64,000 bases of DNA from Verrucomicrobiaceae bacterium (GTDB lineage: Bacteria; Verrucomicrobiota; Verrucomicrobiia; Verrucomicrobiales; Verrucomicrobiaceae): contig JADJPW010000007.1 of assembly GCA_016713035.1 (NCBI GenBank), forward strand, positions 310,001 through 374,000. Reading direction: 5' to 3'. The notes below the pieces were generated by a model. That model saw only the letters and a program-made list of their open reading frames with translations, was not told the origin of the DNA and searched no databases. Shown here piece by piece: positions 17,727 through 26,267 of this stretch. Position 1 is the first letter of the stretch; each line of letters begins with the position of its first letter. The position numbers and the translations under genes are program-made.

Positions 17727-18793
17727 TCGCAGTCAATCACCTTCACAGGACGACGGCGGCGGAGACCTATGCCAGCGAAGGCGAGGGCCAACAGGCAAAC
17801 TCGGGCCGGCTCAGGCACAGCGCCGAGGGCAATACCTGCAGTGGTGAGAAAGCTTGTGTTCGTGGGCGTGTAAAGTGGTGCCCAAACGCTGCGATCACCA
17901 TACTGCGAAAGCGGAGCTCCCGTGCCAGGGAAGCCGCCATTCAGCACACCGACGATCAAGCCATTAGCGATCAATGGGCCACCGCTGTCACCACCAGCCG
18001 TGGAGGACTCGAGCGCTAGCGCCACATTCGTACCGGTGGTATGACCCTCCCCCGCAGGTCCATCAAAATCTGATTGGATTGTTATGCCCTGATTGGCAGG
18101 ATCAGAAGCCGTCGTCCCTGCCACATCGATCATATTTTTGCCCGCACGGCGGAGACCGGCAGAGGCCTGACCCGAAAACGTCTGCCCGCTGCCCCATTGT
18201 CCGTAGCCCACCATCGTTCCTTCCAGTCCGATGGGACTAGTCGTAGAGATGCCGAGGGTGGAGGGCAGCGTGCCTGTCACATTCGTCAGGTCGAACGTCA
18301 TGACTGCTAAGTCGTACTGCGAGGCAGATGCGGTTAAACCTGCACCGTCGCCATTCTGCCAAAAAGGATGTACCGTGATATTCGCCGCAGGCACCACCAC
18401 CGTGGCCGAGGCGGTGGATCCATCCGCACCTGTGTTATCTCCAAAGTAAATCGTGAAGCTGAGGGCGTCCATGATGCCATTTGGCGTCGTTCCGCCTGCG
18501 CCATTTTCCGAATCCACATTGTGCGCAGCCGTGAGAAATTTGAACTGCCCCGGCACATTGGATGGTACAAGTGTGCCAGTGCCACTGTAGGTGCTATTTC
18601 CAGGTGCCGTCGAAGTCCAATTAATGAACCCCACGCTGTCCCAGTTCGCACCCTCTACCACATACGGATTGGTATTGTCCAGAGCGCTCCAGTTTGTCGT
18701 ATGGAGCATGGACACCGCCATAGCAGAGTGACCGCTGAGAAGCAGCGCAACAAGAGTGGGCACGAGGCCTTGCACGAAGGACGTATTTTTCAT
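17723..18793 (-). CDS. Trypsin-like serine protease with PEP-CTERM sorting signal
   Basis: 356 residues: signal peptide (GLVPTLVALLLSGHSAMA), then an S1-type fold with catalytic triad candidates His in FLTAAHNVD, Asp in YDLAVMTFDL and Ser in TAGGDSGGPLI. The C-terminus is a PEP-CTERM anchor: VPEPARVCLLALAFAGIG followed by RRRR. This marks it for exosortase processing, a trait of Verrucomicrobiota with extracellular matrix. An AT-rich run just upstream (AATTGTTTTAATTGG) probably holds the promoter. Coupled by a 4-nt overlap to the META lipoprotein. Confidence 0.9.
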   Translation of the reverse strand: MKNTSFVQGLVPTLVALLLSGHSAMAVSMLHTTNWSALDNTNPYVVEGANWDSVGFINWTSTAPGNSTYSGTGTLVPSNVPGQFKFLTAAHNVDSENGAGGTTPNGIMDALSFTIYFGDNTGADGSTASATVVVPAANITVHPFWQNGDGAGLTASASQYDLAVMTFDLTNVTGTLPSTLGISTTSPIGLEGTMVGYGQWGSGQTFSGQASAGLRRAGKNMIDVAGTTASDPANQGITIQSDFDGPAGEGHTTGTNVALALESSTAGGDSGGPLIANGLIVGVLNGGFPGTGAPLSQYGDRSVWAPLYTPTNTSFLTTAGIALGAVPEPARVCLLALAFAGIGLRRRRPVKVIDCE

Positions 18794-18987
18794 AAGCTAA
18801 TTGTTTTAATTGGAAATAATTGTGATCATCTAGGACTTTTGCCCAGAAAAGTCAATCTTTGGCTTTCGGCCTCCTTTGCTTAAACACTAACTCAGGACTC
18901 TGAGTCGATTCCTCATGCGAGCCTCATGGCTCCGCGCTGCGTGTGGGGGGTTGCGCAGGGTGCGCCGTGGATTTACACAGTGAGGTC

Positions 18988-20154
18988 ATGAAGAAGCTCC
19001 TTCTCTCCCTCCTTTCCCTTTCCTTTACATCTGCGCATGCGGATTGGCTCCAGTTCCGCGGGCCTGGTGCTACGGCGGTGTCCACGGAGGCTGCGGTGCC
19101 TGCGGAGCAGCTCAAAATCGCGTGGACGGCTGATTTGCCAGGGCGTGGGCTCTCTGCACCGATCATCGTCGGTCAGCGTGTCTTCGTGACCTGCGCTAGC
19201 GGGCCAGAGCAGGAGACGCTGCATGTCTTTTGCTTCGATGTGGCGAGTGGGAAGAAAAAATGGGAGCGCAGCATGCGCAGCACAGGCCGCACCATGACGC
19301 ATCCGAAAACCAGCGTGGCTGCGGCGACGCCATGCAGCGATGGGGAGCGTGTGTTCGCACTATTTTCATCGAATGACCTGTTCGCATTCGATCTGGATGG
19401 GAATCTGCTCTGGCTGCGTGGCCTCACCTATGATTACGCGAATGCGAGCAACAGCCTAGGCATGGCGCAGAGTCCGGTGGTGCTGGATGGCACGCTGGTG
19501 GTGCAAAGTGAGAATGATAGCGAATCCTTCGCGGCTGGGCTGGATGTGGCCTCTGGTCGCAATAAATGGAAACTGGACCGCCCCAAGGCCGCAAACTGGT
19601 CCAGCGCAACGATTTGGAACAACGTCGTCGCTTTGCAGTCGAGCAAGGGCATCCTCGGAGTCGATCCAGGCACTGGCAAGACGATGTGGGACTATGCGGA
19701 TGGTGCGAGCACGACGCCGAGCAGTGTGGTGAGCCATGGTGTGCTCTACGCGGTGTCACACGGCATCACGGCACTCTCACCGGAGAATGGCGCAGTGACG
19801 CAGCTCTGGCGGCATGAGAAGCTCAATCCCGGCACCGCGAGCCCGCTGGTGCTCGGTGATCATCTCTACGTCGTGAATGGTGCCGGCGTGCTGATCAAGG
19901 CGAGCCTGAAAAACGGTGACGAGCTGTGGAAGCTGCGACTGAAGGGCCCCTTTAGCGGATCTCCCGTGGCAGCAGGAAATCGCATCCACATCGTGAACGA
20001 GCGCGGCATTTTCCAGACGATCGATCCGAGTGTGGAGCCAGAGGGCAAGGTGACGCAGGAGATCGAGCTGAAGGAAACCGTGCTCACCACGCCCGCCATC
20101 GCTGATGGGGCGATCTTTGTGCGCAGCGACTCCAAACTTTGGATGCTGAAGTAA
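18988..20154 (+). CDS. Secreted PQQ-type beta-propeller protein
   Basis: 388 residues from the ATG at 18988, directly before a signal peptide (KKLLLSLLSLSFTSAHA). The mature protein opens WLQFRGPGATAVS, the usual start of planctomycetal/verrucomicrobial outer-membrane-assembly-like propellers. Repeated PQQ-like blades follow: VASGKKKWERSM, LDVASGRNKWKLDRP, DPGTGKTMWDYADG, LKNGDELWKLRL. No quinoprotein cofactor residues are evident, so a structural or binding role is as likely as an enzymatic one. The next gene begins right after its stop codon. Confidence 0.85.
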   Translation: MKKLLLSLLSLSFTSAHADWLQFRGPGATAVSTEAAVPAEQLKIAWTADLPGRGLSAPIIVGQRVFVTCASGPEQETLHVFCFDVASGKKKWERSMRSTGRTMTHPKTSVAAATPCSDGERVFALFSSNDLFAFDLDGNLLWLRGLTYDYANASNSLGMAQSPVVLDGTLVVQSENDSESFAAGLDVASGRNKWKLDRPKAANWSSATIWNNVVALQSSKGILGVDPGTGKTMWDYADGASTTPSSVVSHGVLYAVSHGITALSPENGAVTQLWRHEKLNPGTASPLVLGDHLYVVNGAGVLIKASLKNGDELWKLRLKGPFSGSPVAAGNRIHIVNERGIFQTIDPSVEPEGKVTQEIELKETVLTTPAIADGAIFVRSDSKLWMLK

Positions 20155-20892
20155 ATGCCTATGGAAGACGAAGACTCCCTACTCGATGCCTCCAGCGCTG
20201 ATGCCTTGGAGCAGGAGACGAGCCGCGCTTTTGGCAAAGAGACTCGGCAGGTGCTGCTAGCGGTGGTGATGGTGGCGGCGTTTCTGGCGCTGGCGCATTT
20301 CACGCCGGTGCGGGCCTGGATCGAGAATGTGCAGGTGTGGAAGACGATGATGCGTGAGTATGGCCTAGCAGCACACGGTTTGTTTTTTCTGGCCTGTGCG
20401 GGCTGCGTGATGCTGGGGGTGCCACGCTTGGCCTTTTGCTCGGCTGGGGGGCTGATTTTCGGGTTTGGCGAGGGTTTGGTGATCTCGCTGCTGGGATCGA
20501 CCTGCGGCTCGTATGGGGGCGTTTTTGCTCTCGCGGCATGGATTCCGCCGTGCGGCGGAATCGCGTGCGGAGAAGTGGCCGTGGCTGAAAAAATGCTGCG
20601 CAAGCCGAGTGTGATGCGCGTGTTCTGGGTGCGGCAGCTCATGGTGCCCGGTCTGGTGCTGAATGTGCTGCTGGGCATGACGCCGGTGCGCCATAGCCGC
20701 TTTTTGCTGGGCACGCTGCTGGGCTATCTGCCGCTGAATGTGGCCTTTTCTCTGGTGGGGAGTGGTTTGGGCAAAAAGGACCTAGCGCAGTCGATGGTGC
20801 AGCTCCTGGCGGCTCTAGCGGTGATCAATATCGCCGGCTGGCTGGTGTACAAGATGGTCAAGAAGCAGGCCCGCAGCGCGGAGCCGACATGA
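20155..20892 (+). CDS. TVP38/TMEM64 (VTT/DedA-like) membrane protein
   Basis: 245 residues with five to six hydrophobic spans (LAVVMVAAFLALAHF, HGLFFLACAGCVMLGVPRLA, LLGTLLGYLPLNVAF). The VTT domain signature is FCSAGGLIFGFGEGLVISL followed by an Arg/polar re-entrant part. Such proteins act in lipid or undecaprenyl-phosphate handling; the specific role here is unknown. Start codon directly follows the stop of the beta-propeller gene, so translation is coupled; a second ATG is at 20161. Its last 35 nt overlap the end of the convergent AraC gene. Confidence 0.85.
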   Translation: MPMEDEDSLLDASSADALEQETSRAFGKETRQVLLAVVMVAAFLALAHFTPVRAWIENVQVWKTMMREYGLAAHGLFFLACAGCVMLGVPRLAFCSAGGLIFGFGEGLVISLLGSTCGSYGGVFALAAWIPPCGGIACGEVAVAEKMLRKPSVMRVFWVRQLMVPGLVLNVLLGMTPVRHSRFLLGTLLGYLPLNVAFSLVGSGLGKKDLAQSMVQLLAALAVINIAGWLVYKMVKKQARSAEPT

Positions 20893-21598
20893 GGCGGAAT
20901 TTCCCCGGCGACATGCCAGCGTAGCGGGTGAAGTGCCGTGTGAAGGCACTCTGATCACACCAGCCAGTCTCGATGGCGATGTCTGCGAGCGAGCGATCTG
21001 TCTCACACAGCAGACGCGTGGCTTCATCGAGCCGCAGCTTATGCAGGAGCTGGAGCGGGCTCATCTGAAAGAGGCGCTGCACACGCTGCTCGAACTGATA
21101 CACACTGAGGCCAGCTTTTTGAGCGATGTCCTCGATGCGCAGACTCTCGGCAAACCGGCGGCGCATCAGATGCAGCGCGGAGGCGAGCTCGGCGTAGCCA
21201 GTAGCTTTGTCACTAGGGGCATTCAGATCGCGTGAGATGCCTGCGACACCGGTGATACGGCCTGCGGCATCACGCAGCGGGTGCTTGGTGGTGAGACACC
21301 AGCCCGTACGGCCACCGGGATAAAGATGCAGCTCCAGTTGATGTTCCACCTGTTTGCCACTTTTGAGCACGAGCTCATCCTGGCGTGTGTAGCTGGCTGC
21401 TAGCGGCGCGGGGAAGACCTCGGCAGGTTTTTTGCCGATGAGCCGCGCTTTGTCCCCACCTGCGCAGCGTGCCGCAAAGGCTTTGTTCACGACAAGATAG
21501 CGCCCGTAGGCGTCTTTGATGAAAAAGACCACATCGGGCAATGCATCGAAGAGTGCCTCTGCGACGTCGCGGTCGATGAAAATGGCGTCTGAGTCCAT
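20858..21598 (-). CDS. PAS-domain AraC-family transcriptional regulator
   Basis: 246 residues: a PAS domain (ALFDALPDVVFFIKDAYGRY ... GWCLTTKHPLRDAAGRITG, with the PAC motif at about 105-125), then an AraC-type double helix-turn-helix at about 145-240 (IEDIAQKAGLSVYQFEQRVQ, SLADIAIETGWCDQSAFTRH, FTRYAGMSPGKFR). It probably senses a small ligand through PAS. Divergent from the DapA-family lyase gene 78 nt away, the likely target. The 3' end overlaps the TVP38 gene by 35 nt. Confidence 0.88.
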   Translation of the reverse strand: MDSDAIFIDRDVAEALFDALPDVVFFIKDAYGRYLVVNKAFAARCAGGDKARLIGKKPAEVFPAPLAASYTRQDELVLKSGKQVEHQLELHLYPGGRTGWCLTTKHPLRDAAGRITGVAGISRDLNAPSDKATGYAELASALHLMRRRFAESLRIEDIAQKAGLSVYQFEQRVQRLFQMSPLQLLHKLRLDEATRLLCETDRSLADIAIETGWCDQSAFTRHFTRYAGMSPGKFRLMSAPRCGPAS

Positions 21599-21676
21599 GA
21601 ATTGGCTGATTTGGCAGGTTCATGACAAAAAAGCAATCAAGAGCCCACCTCCTTCCTCGCACAAGTGTGTCCACTC

Positions 21677-22579
21677 ATGAATCAGAATTCCTCCATGTGG
21701 TCCGGTGTGTTCCCGGCCGTCGTCACGCAGATGCACCAGGATCAATCCCTGGACCTCCCGGCTTGTACACACTTCTGGGAGGCACAGATCGAGGCCGGAG
21801 TGGCCGGCTTGATCGTCTGCGGATCTCTCGGAGAAAACCAGACCCTCCTGCCCGATGAAAAACGCACGGTCGTGAAGCACGCCGTCGCCGTGGCGGCTGG
21901 TCGCGTGCCAGTGATCAGTGGCGTCGCCGAATCCAGCACCCAGGCTGCAGTGAGCTACATGCAGGACTGCGAAAAGCTGGGCGCATCCGGCTTCATGATC
22001 ATGCCGCCGATGGTCTATAAGAGTGATGCACGCGAGACGGCGCACTGGTTCCGCACACTCGCAAAGGCCACCCCCTTGTCCTGGATGCTCTACAACAATC
22101 CCGTGGGCTACCACACCGATGTGACGCCGGAGATGTTCGTGGAGCTCGCAGACATCCCGAATCTGCACGCTATCAAAGAGAGCAGCGCAAACACACGCCG
22201 CATCACCGAGCTGCGCAATCAAACAGGCGACCGCTACCGCATCTTCACCGGTGTGGATGATCTCTTCCTGGAGTCTGCCATCCTCGGCATCGACGGCTGG
22301 GTTTGCGGCAGCGGCATCGCCTTCCCGCAGGAGAACCAAAAAATCTGGGATCTGGCCAAAGCCGGGCGCTGGGATGAGTGCCGCACGCTCTACCGCTGGA
22401 GTCAGCCGCTGATGAAGCTCGATACGCATGTGCACTTCGTGCAATACATCAAGCTCCTCTGCCAAGAGACCGGCCTGGGTGCCGAGTGGGTGCGTGAGCC
22501 GCGACTGCCCCTGGCTGGAGCAGAGCGTGAGCAGGTGCTGAAAATCATCCGCGATGCACTGGCGAAACGCCCGGTGTAA
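21677..22579 (+). CDS. DapA/NAL-family aldolase-lyase
   Basis: 300 residues from the ATG at 21677. Class I aldolase of the dihydrodipicolinate synthase superfamily: VCGSLGENQTL (family GTTGE position), proton-relay Tyr139 in LYNNPVGY and Schiff-base Lys167 in AIKESS. The Ser in place of Thr at the GT-TGE motif and the regulator context point to a catabolic member (hydroxyproline, keto-sugar acid or sialate lyase) rather than lysine synthesis. The exact substrate cannot be assigned. Divergently controlled by the PAS-AraC protein. Confidence 0.85.
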   Translation: MNQNSSMWSGVFPAVVTQMHQDQSLDLPACTHFWEAQIEAGVAGLIVCGSLGENQTLLPDEKRTVVKHAVAVAAGRVPVISGVAESSTQAAVSYMQDCEKLGASGFMIMPPMVYKSDARETAHWFRTLAKATPLSWMLYNNPVGYHTDVTPEMFVELADIPNLHAIKESSANTRRITELRNQTGDRYRIFTGVDDLFLESAILGIDGWVCGSGIAFPQENQKIWDLAKAGRWDECRTLYRWSQPLMKLDTHVHFVQYIKLLCQETGLGAEWVREPRLPLAGAEREQVLKIIRDALAKRPV

Positions 22580-22646
22580 AGCCACGCAGAAAAAATTTTT
22601 GAATGAAGTGCGAAGGGTGCCGTCACAGCACACGCAACCCAATCGC

Positions 22647-23087
22647 ATGCCCATGAAATCCACTTCCCTGCGCTACCTCGTCACTGGCACTCTGCTTGCC
22701 ATGCTCACCCTCACTTCCTGCGCCCCGTATGGCAATGACTACGGCACCTGGGGTGGCTATGGCTCACCGACCCGCTCAGATGGTGCCGTCGGTGGTGCCC
22801 TCATCGGTGCCGCTGCGGGTGGCATCATCGGTAATCAAAGCCGCCGCGGCCTAGAGGGTGCCGCCATCGGTGGCCTACTCGGTGCTTTGGCCGGCTCTGC
22901 CATCCAAAACAGCCGCCAACAGCGCAGCTACAATCAGCAGCCCTACGCAGCCTATGATGGCTACGGCTACCAGCAGCAGCCCTCCTGCCCACCACCTGCG
23001 CCACCAACCTGCCGCAATCCGTATAACAACGGCTACAGCAATGACTACGGCTACCAGCCCTCCAGCTACAATCCGTATGGCTGGTGA
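22647..23087 (+). CDS. Glycine-zipper lipoprotein
   Basis: 146 residues (ATG 22647; second ATG 22653). Lipoprotein signal (LVTGTLLAMLTLTSC-APYG). A glycine-zipper block follows (GGALIGAAAGGIIGNQS, GLEGAAIGGLLGALAGSAI), as in Rickettsia 17-kDa-antigen/YMGG-type outer-membrane proteins. The tail is rich in Tyr/Gln/Asn/Pro. Likely inserts in or spans the outer membrane inner leaflet. Followed by a strong terminator. Confidence 0.82.
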   Translation: MPMKSTSLRYLVTGTLLAMLTLTSCAPYGNDYGTWGGYGSPTRSDGAVGGALIGAAAGGIIGNQSRRGLEGAAIGGLLGALAGSAIQNSRQQRSYNQQPYAAYDGYGYQQQPSCPPPAPPTCRNPYNNGYSNDYGYQPSSYNPYGW

Positions 23088-23142
23088 GCCCTCGAAAGCC
23101 CATCACTTGTATCTGTGATCGGCATCAAAAACACCTTGAAGG

Positions 23143-23170
23143 ACGCCACGGTGACGTGGCGTTCTTTTTT
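23143..23170 (+). terminator. Rho-independent terminator with GTGA tetraloop
   Basis: An 8-bp stem ACGCCACG / CGTGGCGT (23143-23150 with 23155-23162) closed by GTGA, then TC and a run of six T. It ends only 4 nt before the ATG of the next gene at 23175, so the hairpin also covers that gene's ribosome-binding region. Confidence 0.9.
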
Positions 23171-23174
23171 ACCC

Positions 23175-24137
23175 ATGAAACAAACCGCCTTTGCCACCGC
23201 TGCTCTCCTCTCTCTCGCCACGCTCTCTCTTGCTGAAACTCCCTTCACCGGACGCTGGGCACTGAAGATCCCTGGCGGCGGCGCAGGCTGGCTCGGTGTG
23301 GAGGAAAAGGGTGGCCAGCTCAGCTCCAGCGTCCTCTGGGGTGGTGGTAGCGTCGTACCTACCGCAGCCACACGTCTCGAAGATGGCAAACTCGTCGTCA
23401 CCCGCGAGCAGAAGAACAAAGAAGGCAAAATCACCCGCGAAACGATCACCGCCACTCGTGAGGGCGATGCTCTGAAGCTCTCCACCGTAAAGCACAACCC
23501 AGAGGGCAAGCAGATCGGCCAGCCCGCAGATTTCACCGGCCAACGCATCGCTGACATCCCCGCAAAACCAGATCTCTCCAAGCTCAAGCTCGGCAACCCC
23601 ATTGCCCTACTCAATGGCAAAGACCTCACTGGCTGGCGCTTGCTCAAAGAGGGCGACAATGGCTGGAGCGTGGTGGATGGCATCCTGCAAAACCGTGTCA
23701 CCAAGGAAAAGGGCAAACACTTCGCCAATCTGCGCACGGATGCGGAGTTCACCGACTTCAATCTCCGCACCGAAGTCCGCACGCAAGAAGGCAGCAACAG
23801 CGGCATCTACCTGCGCGGCATCTACGAAGTGCAGATCATGGAAAGCTACGGCAAGCAACTGGACTCCCACCACATGGGCGCTCTCTACAGCCGCATCACT
23901 CCCTCCGTCGCTGCGGAGAAGCCCCAGGGCGAGTGGCAGACCCTCGACATCACTCTCGCAGACCGTCACCTCACCGTCATCCTCAATGGCACCACCATCA
24001 TCGACAACCAGCCCGTGCTCGGCTGCACCGGCGGCGCCATGACCAGTGATGAGACCAAGCCCGGCCCCATCTACCTCCAGGGTGATCACACCAACATCGA
24101 CTACCGCAACATGGTGCTGCGTCCGGTCGAGAAATGA
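23175..24137 (+). CDS. Secreted DUF1080 (3-keto-disaccharide hydrolase-like) protein
   Basis: 320 residues with signal peptide (KQTAFATAALLSLATLSLA-E). N-terminal half (about 22-130) is a small beta-barrel-like domain (PFTGRWALKIPGGGAGW). The C-terminal half is DUF1080, with the hallmark LLNGKDLTGWRLLKEGDNGW, then EGSNSGIYLRGIYEVQIMES and GPIYLQGDHTNIDYRNMVL. This concanavalin-like fold is very common in Planctomycetes and Verrucomicrobia and is linked to carbohydrate hydrolysis. No Shine-Dalgarno: the ATG directly follows the terminator hairpin. Convergent with pstB (6 nt between stops). Confidence 0.88.
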   Translation: MKQTAFATAALLSLATLSLAETPFTGRWALKIPGGGAGWLGVEEKGGQLSSSVLWGGGSVVPTAATRLEDGKLVVTREQKNKEGKITRETITATREGDALKLSTVKHNPEGKQIGQPADFTGQRIADIPAKPDLSKLKLGNPIALLNGKDLTGWRLLKEGDNGWSVVDGILQNRVTKEKGKHFANLRTDAEFTDFNLRTEVRTQEGSNSGIYLRGIYEVQIMESYGKQLDSHHMGALYSRITPSVAAEKPQGEWQTLDITLADRHLTVILNGTTIIDNQPVLGCTGGAMTSDETKPGPIYLQGDHTNIDYRNMVLRPVEK

Positions 24138-24143
24138 TCCGTG

Positions 24144-24935
24144 TTAGCCGAAAGTCCCGCGCAGATAGGAATCGGTCATTTTCTCGCGGGGATTGGTAAA
24201 GAGCTCTTCCGTAGGACCGAACTCGATCAGCTTGCCCAGGTGTAGGAAGGCCGTGAAGTCGCTCACGCGCACGGCTTGCTGCATGTTGTGCGTGACGATG
24301 ACCACCGTGTAGTCACGGGCGAGCTGCGTGATGAGCTCCTCGATCTTCAGTGTGGCGATGGGATCGAGCGCGGAGCACGGCTCATCCATGAGGAGCACAT
24401 CCGGCATCGTCGCGATGGCCCTGGCGATGCACAGCCGCTGCTGCTGACCGCCAGAGAGACCGAGCGCATGTGCTTGGAGGCGGTCCTTCAGCTCATCCCA
24501 CAGCGCCGCCTGGCGCAGCGCTCGCTCCACCGCCGCATCGAGCTTGGTTTGATCCTTCTCGCCATGCACACGTAGGCCATAGGCCACATTTTCGTAAATG
24601 GTCTTCGGGAAGGGATTCGACTTCTGGAAAACCATGCCCACCTGCTTGCGCAGCACCGTCAGATCGACATCCGCATCGTGGATGTTTTTGCCTTTGACGA
24701 GGATCTCGCCCTTGGAGACACGGGCACCCGCCACACGGTCATTCATGCGATTGATGCAGCGCAGCAGCGTGCTCTTGCCACAGCCGCTAGGACCGATCAG
24801 AGCCGTAACACGGTGATATTCGACCGCCAGATTGATGCCATGCAATGCAGTCTTGGAACCATAGCAAAAATCCATGTCACGGACATGCACGACAGGGGCG
24901 GGTTTGGAGCTGGAGGGGGAGGCTGAAGACATCAA
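24144..24935 (-). CDS. pstB: Phosphate ABC transporter ATPase
   Basis: 263 residues. Walker A GPSGCGKST, Q-loop MVFQKSNPFPKTIYENVAYG, signature LSGGQQQRLCIARAIA, Walker B VLLMDEPCSALDP, switch His VTHNMQQA. The LRCINRMND and FPKTIYENVAYGLR wording is specific for PstB. Energises high-affinity phosphate import with PstSCA. It lies downstream of pstA after a 176-nt gap holding an inverted repeat, so expression could be partly separated. Confidence 0.96.
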   Translation of the reverse strand: MMSSASPSSSKPAPVVHVRDMDFCYGSKTALHGINLAVEYHRVTALIGPSGCGKSTLLRCINRMNDRVAGARVSKGEILVKGKNIHDADVDLTVLRKQVGMVFQKSNPFPKTIYENVAYGLRVHGEKDQTKLDAAVERALRQAALWDELKDRLQAHALGLSGGQQQRLCIARAIATMPDVLLMDEPCSALDPIATLKIEELITQLARDYTVVIVTHNMQQAVRVSDFTAFLHLGKLIEFGPTEELFTNPREKMTDSYLRGTFG

Positions 24936-24952
24936 AGGGATCGAGAGCAGAC

Positions 24953-25110
24953 CTTCGTCCTCGTCCTCCTACTCGTTCTCGTCCTCGATCCAAGCGTGTC
25001 GAGGCGGAGTATCGAGTCCGAGTGGTGCAAAGTCATGTCGGTGGAGGTTTGGACGTGGTGGGTGTTTGCGGAGCGGAAGATTCGAGGACGAGTAGGAGGA
25101 CGAGGACGAA
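24953..25110. repeat. GAGGACGAG-type inverted repeat pair between pstA and pstB
   Basis: Left arm 24953-24990 (CGTCCTCGTCCTCCTACTCG...) and right arm 25081-25110 are reverse complements with one interruption, separated by about 90 nt. The same sequence family occurs at 33208-33244 and 35380-35416 around mnmG, and in part near 35713. A dispersed palindromic element; no gene inside. Confidence 0.8.
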
Positions 25111-25111
25111 A

Positions 25112-26257
25112 TCACCATTTGTATTTCTTTCTCAAATGAACCCGCAGCCAGATCGACGAGGCGGCGAGCGATGCTACGAGCACCAAGAAAACAAACACGC
25201 TGCCATACTGCGCCTGCTCGGAGTATTCGTTTTGCGGGATCTTCGCGGCCAAGGTGTAAATGTGATACGGCAGCGCCTGCACGCTCTCCGTGAAGATACC
25301 GAGGAAGCGCTGCACGCTCTGCTCCCACTGCGCCAACATGCCCGCATCCGCAGGCAGTGGCGGCAGGTCTTTTTGCCACGGGAGCTTGTCTTTGAAAGCC
25401 AATGCAGCGGTGAACATGATCGGGGCCGTTTCCCCTGCTGCACGGGCGATGCCCAGGATGGTGCTGGTCAAAATGCCCGGCGTGGCAAAGGGCAGCACGC
25501 TGCGCCAGATCGTCTGCCAGCGTGTGGCTCCCAGCGCCATGCTCGTTTCCCGGAATCCCTGCGGCACGGCTTGCAGACACTGCTCACTCGCTGTGATGAT
25601 GACGGGCAGAATCACAAAGGCCAGCGTGAAGCCGCCACTCAGCACGCAAGTGTCCCAACCCTGAAAACTCAAATTCGTAAAGCCGAGTGGGATGACGAAA
25701 ACCGCGCGATCCGCCGGCGCATCCGTCAAAACAGGCGCGGTCAGCACAAAGGCCCCGAGTCCAAAAAGCCCAAAGACGACCGAAGGCACGCCCGCGAGGT
25801 TCAGGATGGCTAGACGCACCATTTCGAGGAATTTGCCCTTCTTCGCATACTCGCTGAGGTAGATAGCGCAGCAGACACCGAGGAAAAGGGCCACGCTGAC
25901 GCTCACCAGCACGAGCAACGCCGTACCGACGATGGGCCCCAGAATGCCACCACCAGAGTAGGAGATGGTTTTTTCGCCCACAAAGGCCTCTCCGAGCTGT
26001 TTTTTGATCGTATCGGCCTCTGCGGGGCCCGTTTGAATGAATTCGCCCGTTTTCGTCTCGATGACGTGCAGCGTGCTCGTCAGCTCCGTGAGGAATCCAG
26101 GCTTCACGGCATGTGGCAGGCCTTTGATCGTGATGAAGAGAAAAATCGCCACCGTGAGCACCACGACCAAGTAGCTGCCAATACGCAGCATCCACCGCGC
26201 AGCAGCCTCGCGGCGCTGTGTGCGTGTGTTGTCTCCAGCAAATGGGTTGGGCGTCAT
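25112..26257 (-). CDS. pstA: Phosphate ABC transporter permease
   Basis: 381 residues from the ATG at 26257, placed 10 nt after the pstC stop. Multi-span permease: N-terminal helix (YLVVVLTVAIFLFITIKGL), then a periplasmic segment and the permease core with SEYAKKGKFLEMVRLAILNL, the EAA-like loop SMALGATRWQTIWRSVLPFA and ARAAGETAPIMFTAA. The first periplasmic loop (about 40-100) is longer than in enterobacterial PstA. Partner of PstC. Confidence 0.95.
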   Translation of the reverse strand: MTPNPFAGDNTRTQRREAAARWMLRIGSYLVVVLTVAIFLFITIKGLPHAVKPGFLTELTSTLHVIETKTGEFIQTGPAEADTIKKQLGEAFVGEKTISYSGGGILGPIVGTALLVLVSVSVALFLGVCCAIYLSEYAKKGKFLEMVRLAILNLAGVPSVVFGLFGLGAFVLTAPVLTDAPADRAVFVIPLGFTNLSFQGWDTCVLSGGFTLAFVILPVIITASEQCLQAVPQGFRETSMALGATRWQTIWRSVLPFATPGILTSTILGIARAAGETAPIMFTAALAFKDKLPWQKDLPPLPADAGMLAQWEQSVQRFLGIFTESVQALPYHIYTLAAKIPQNEYSEQAQYGSVFVFLVLVASLAASSIWLRVHLRKKYKW

Positions 26258-26267
26258 AAAAAGGATT

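Noticed and set aside
21620..22663. 347-codon frame antisense to the DapA-family gene
   Set aside because: No recognisable domain, and the sense gene has all catalytic residues.
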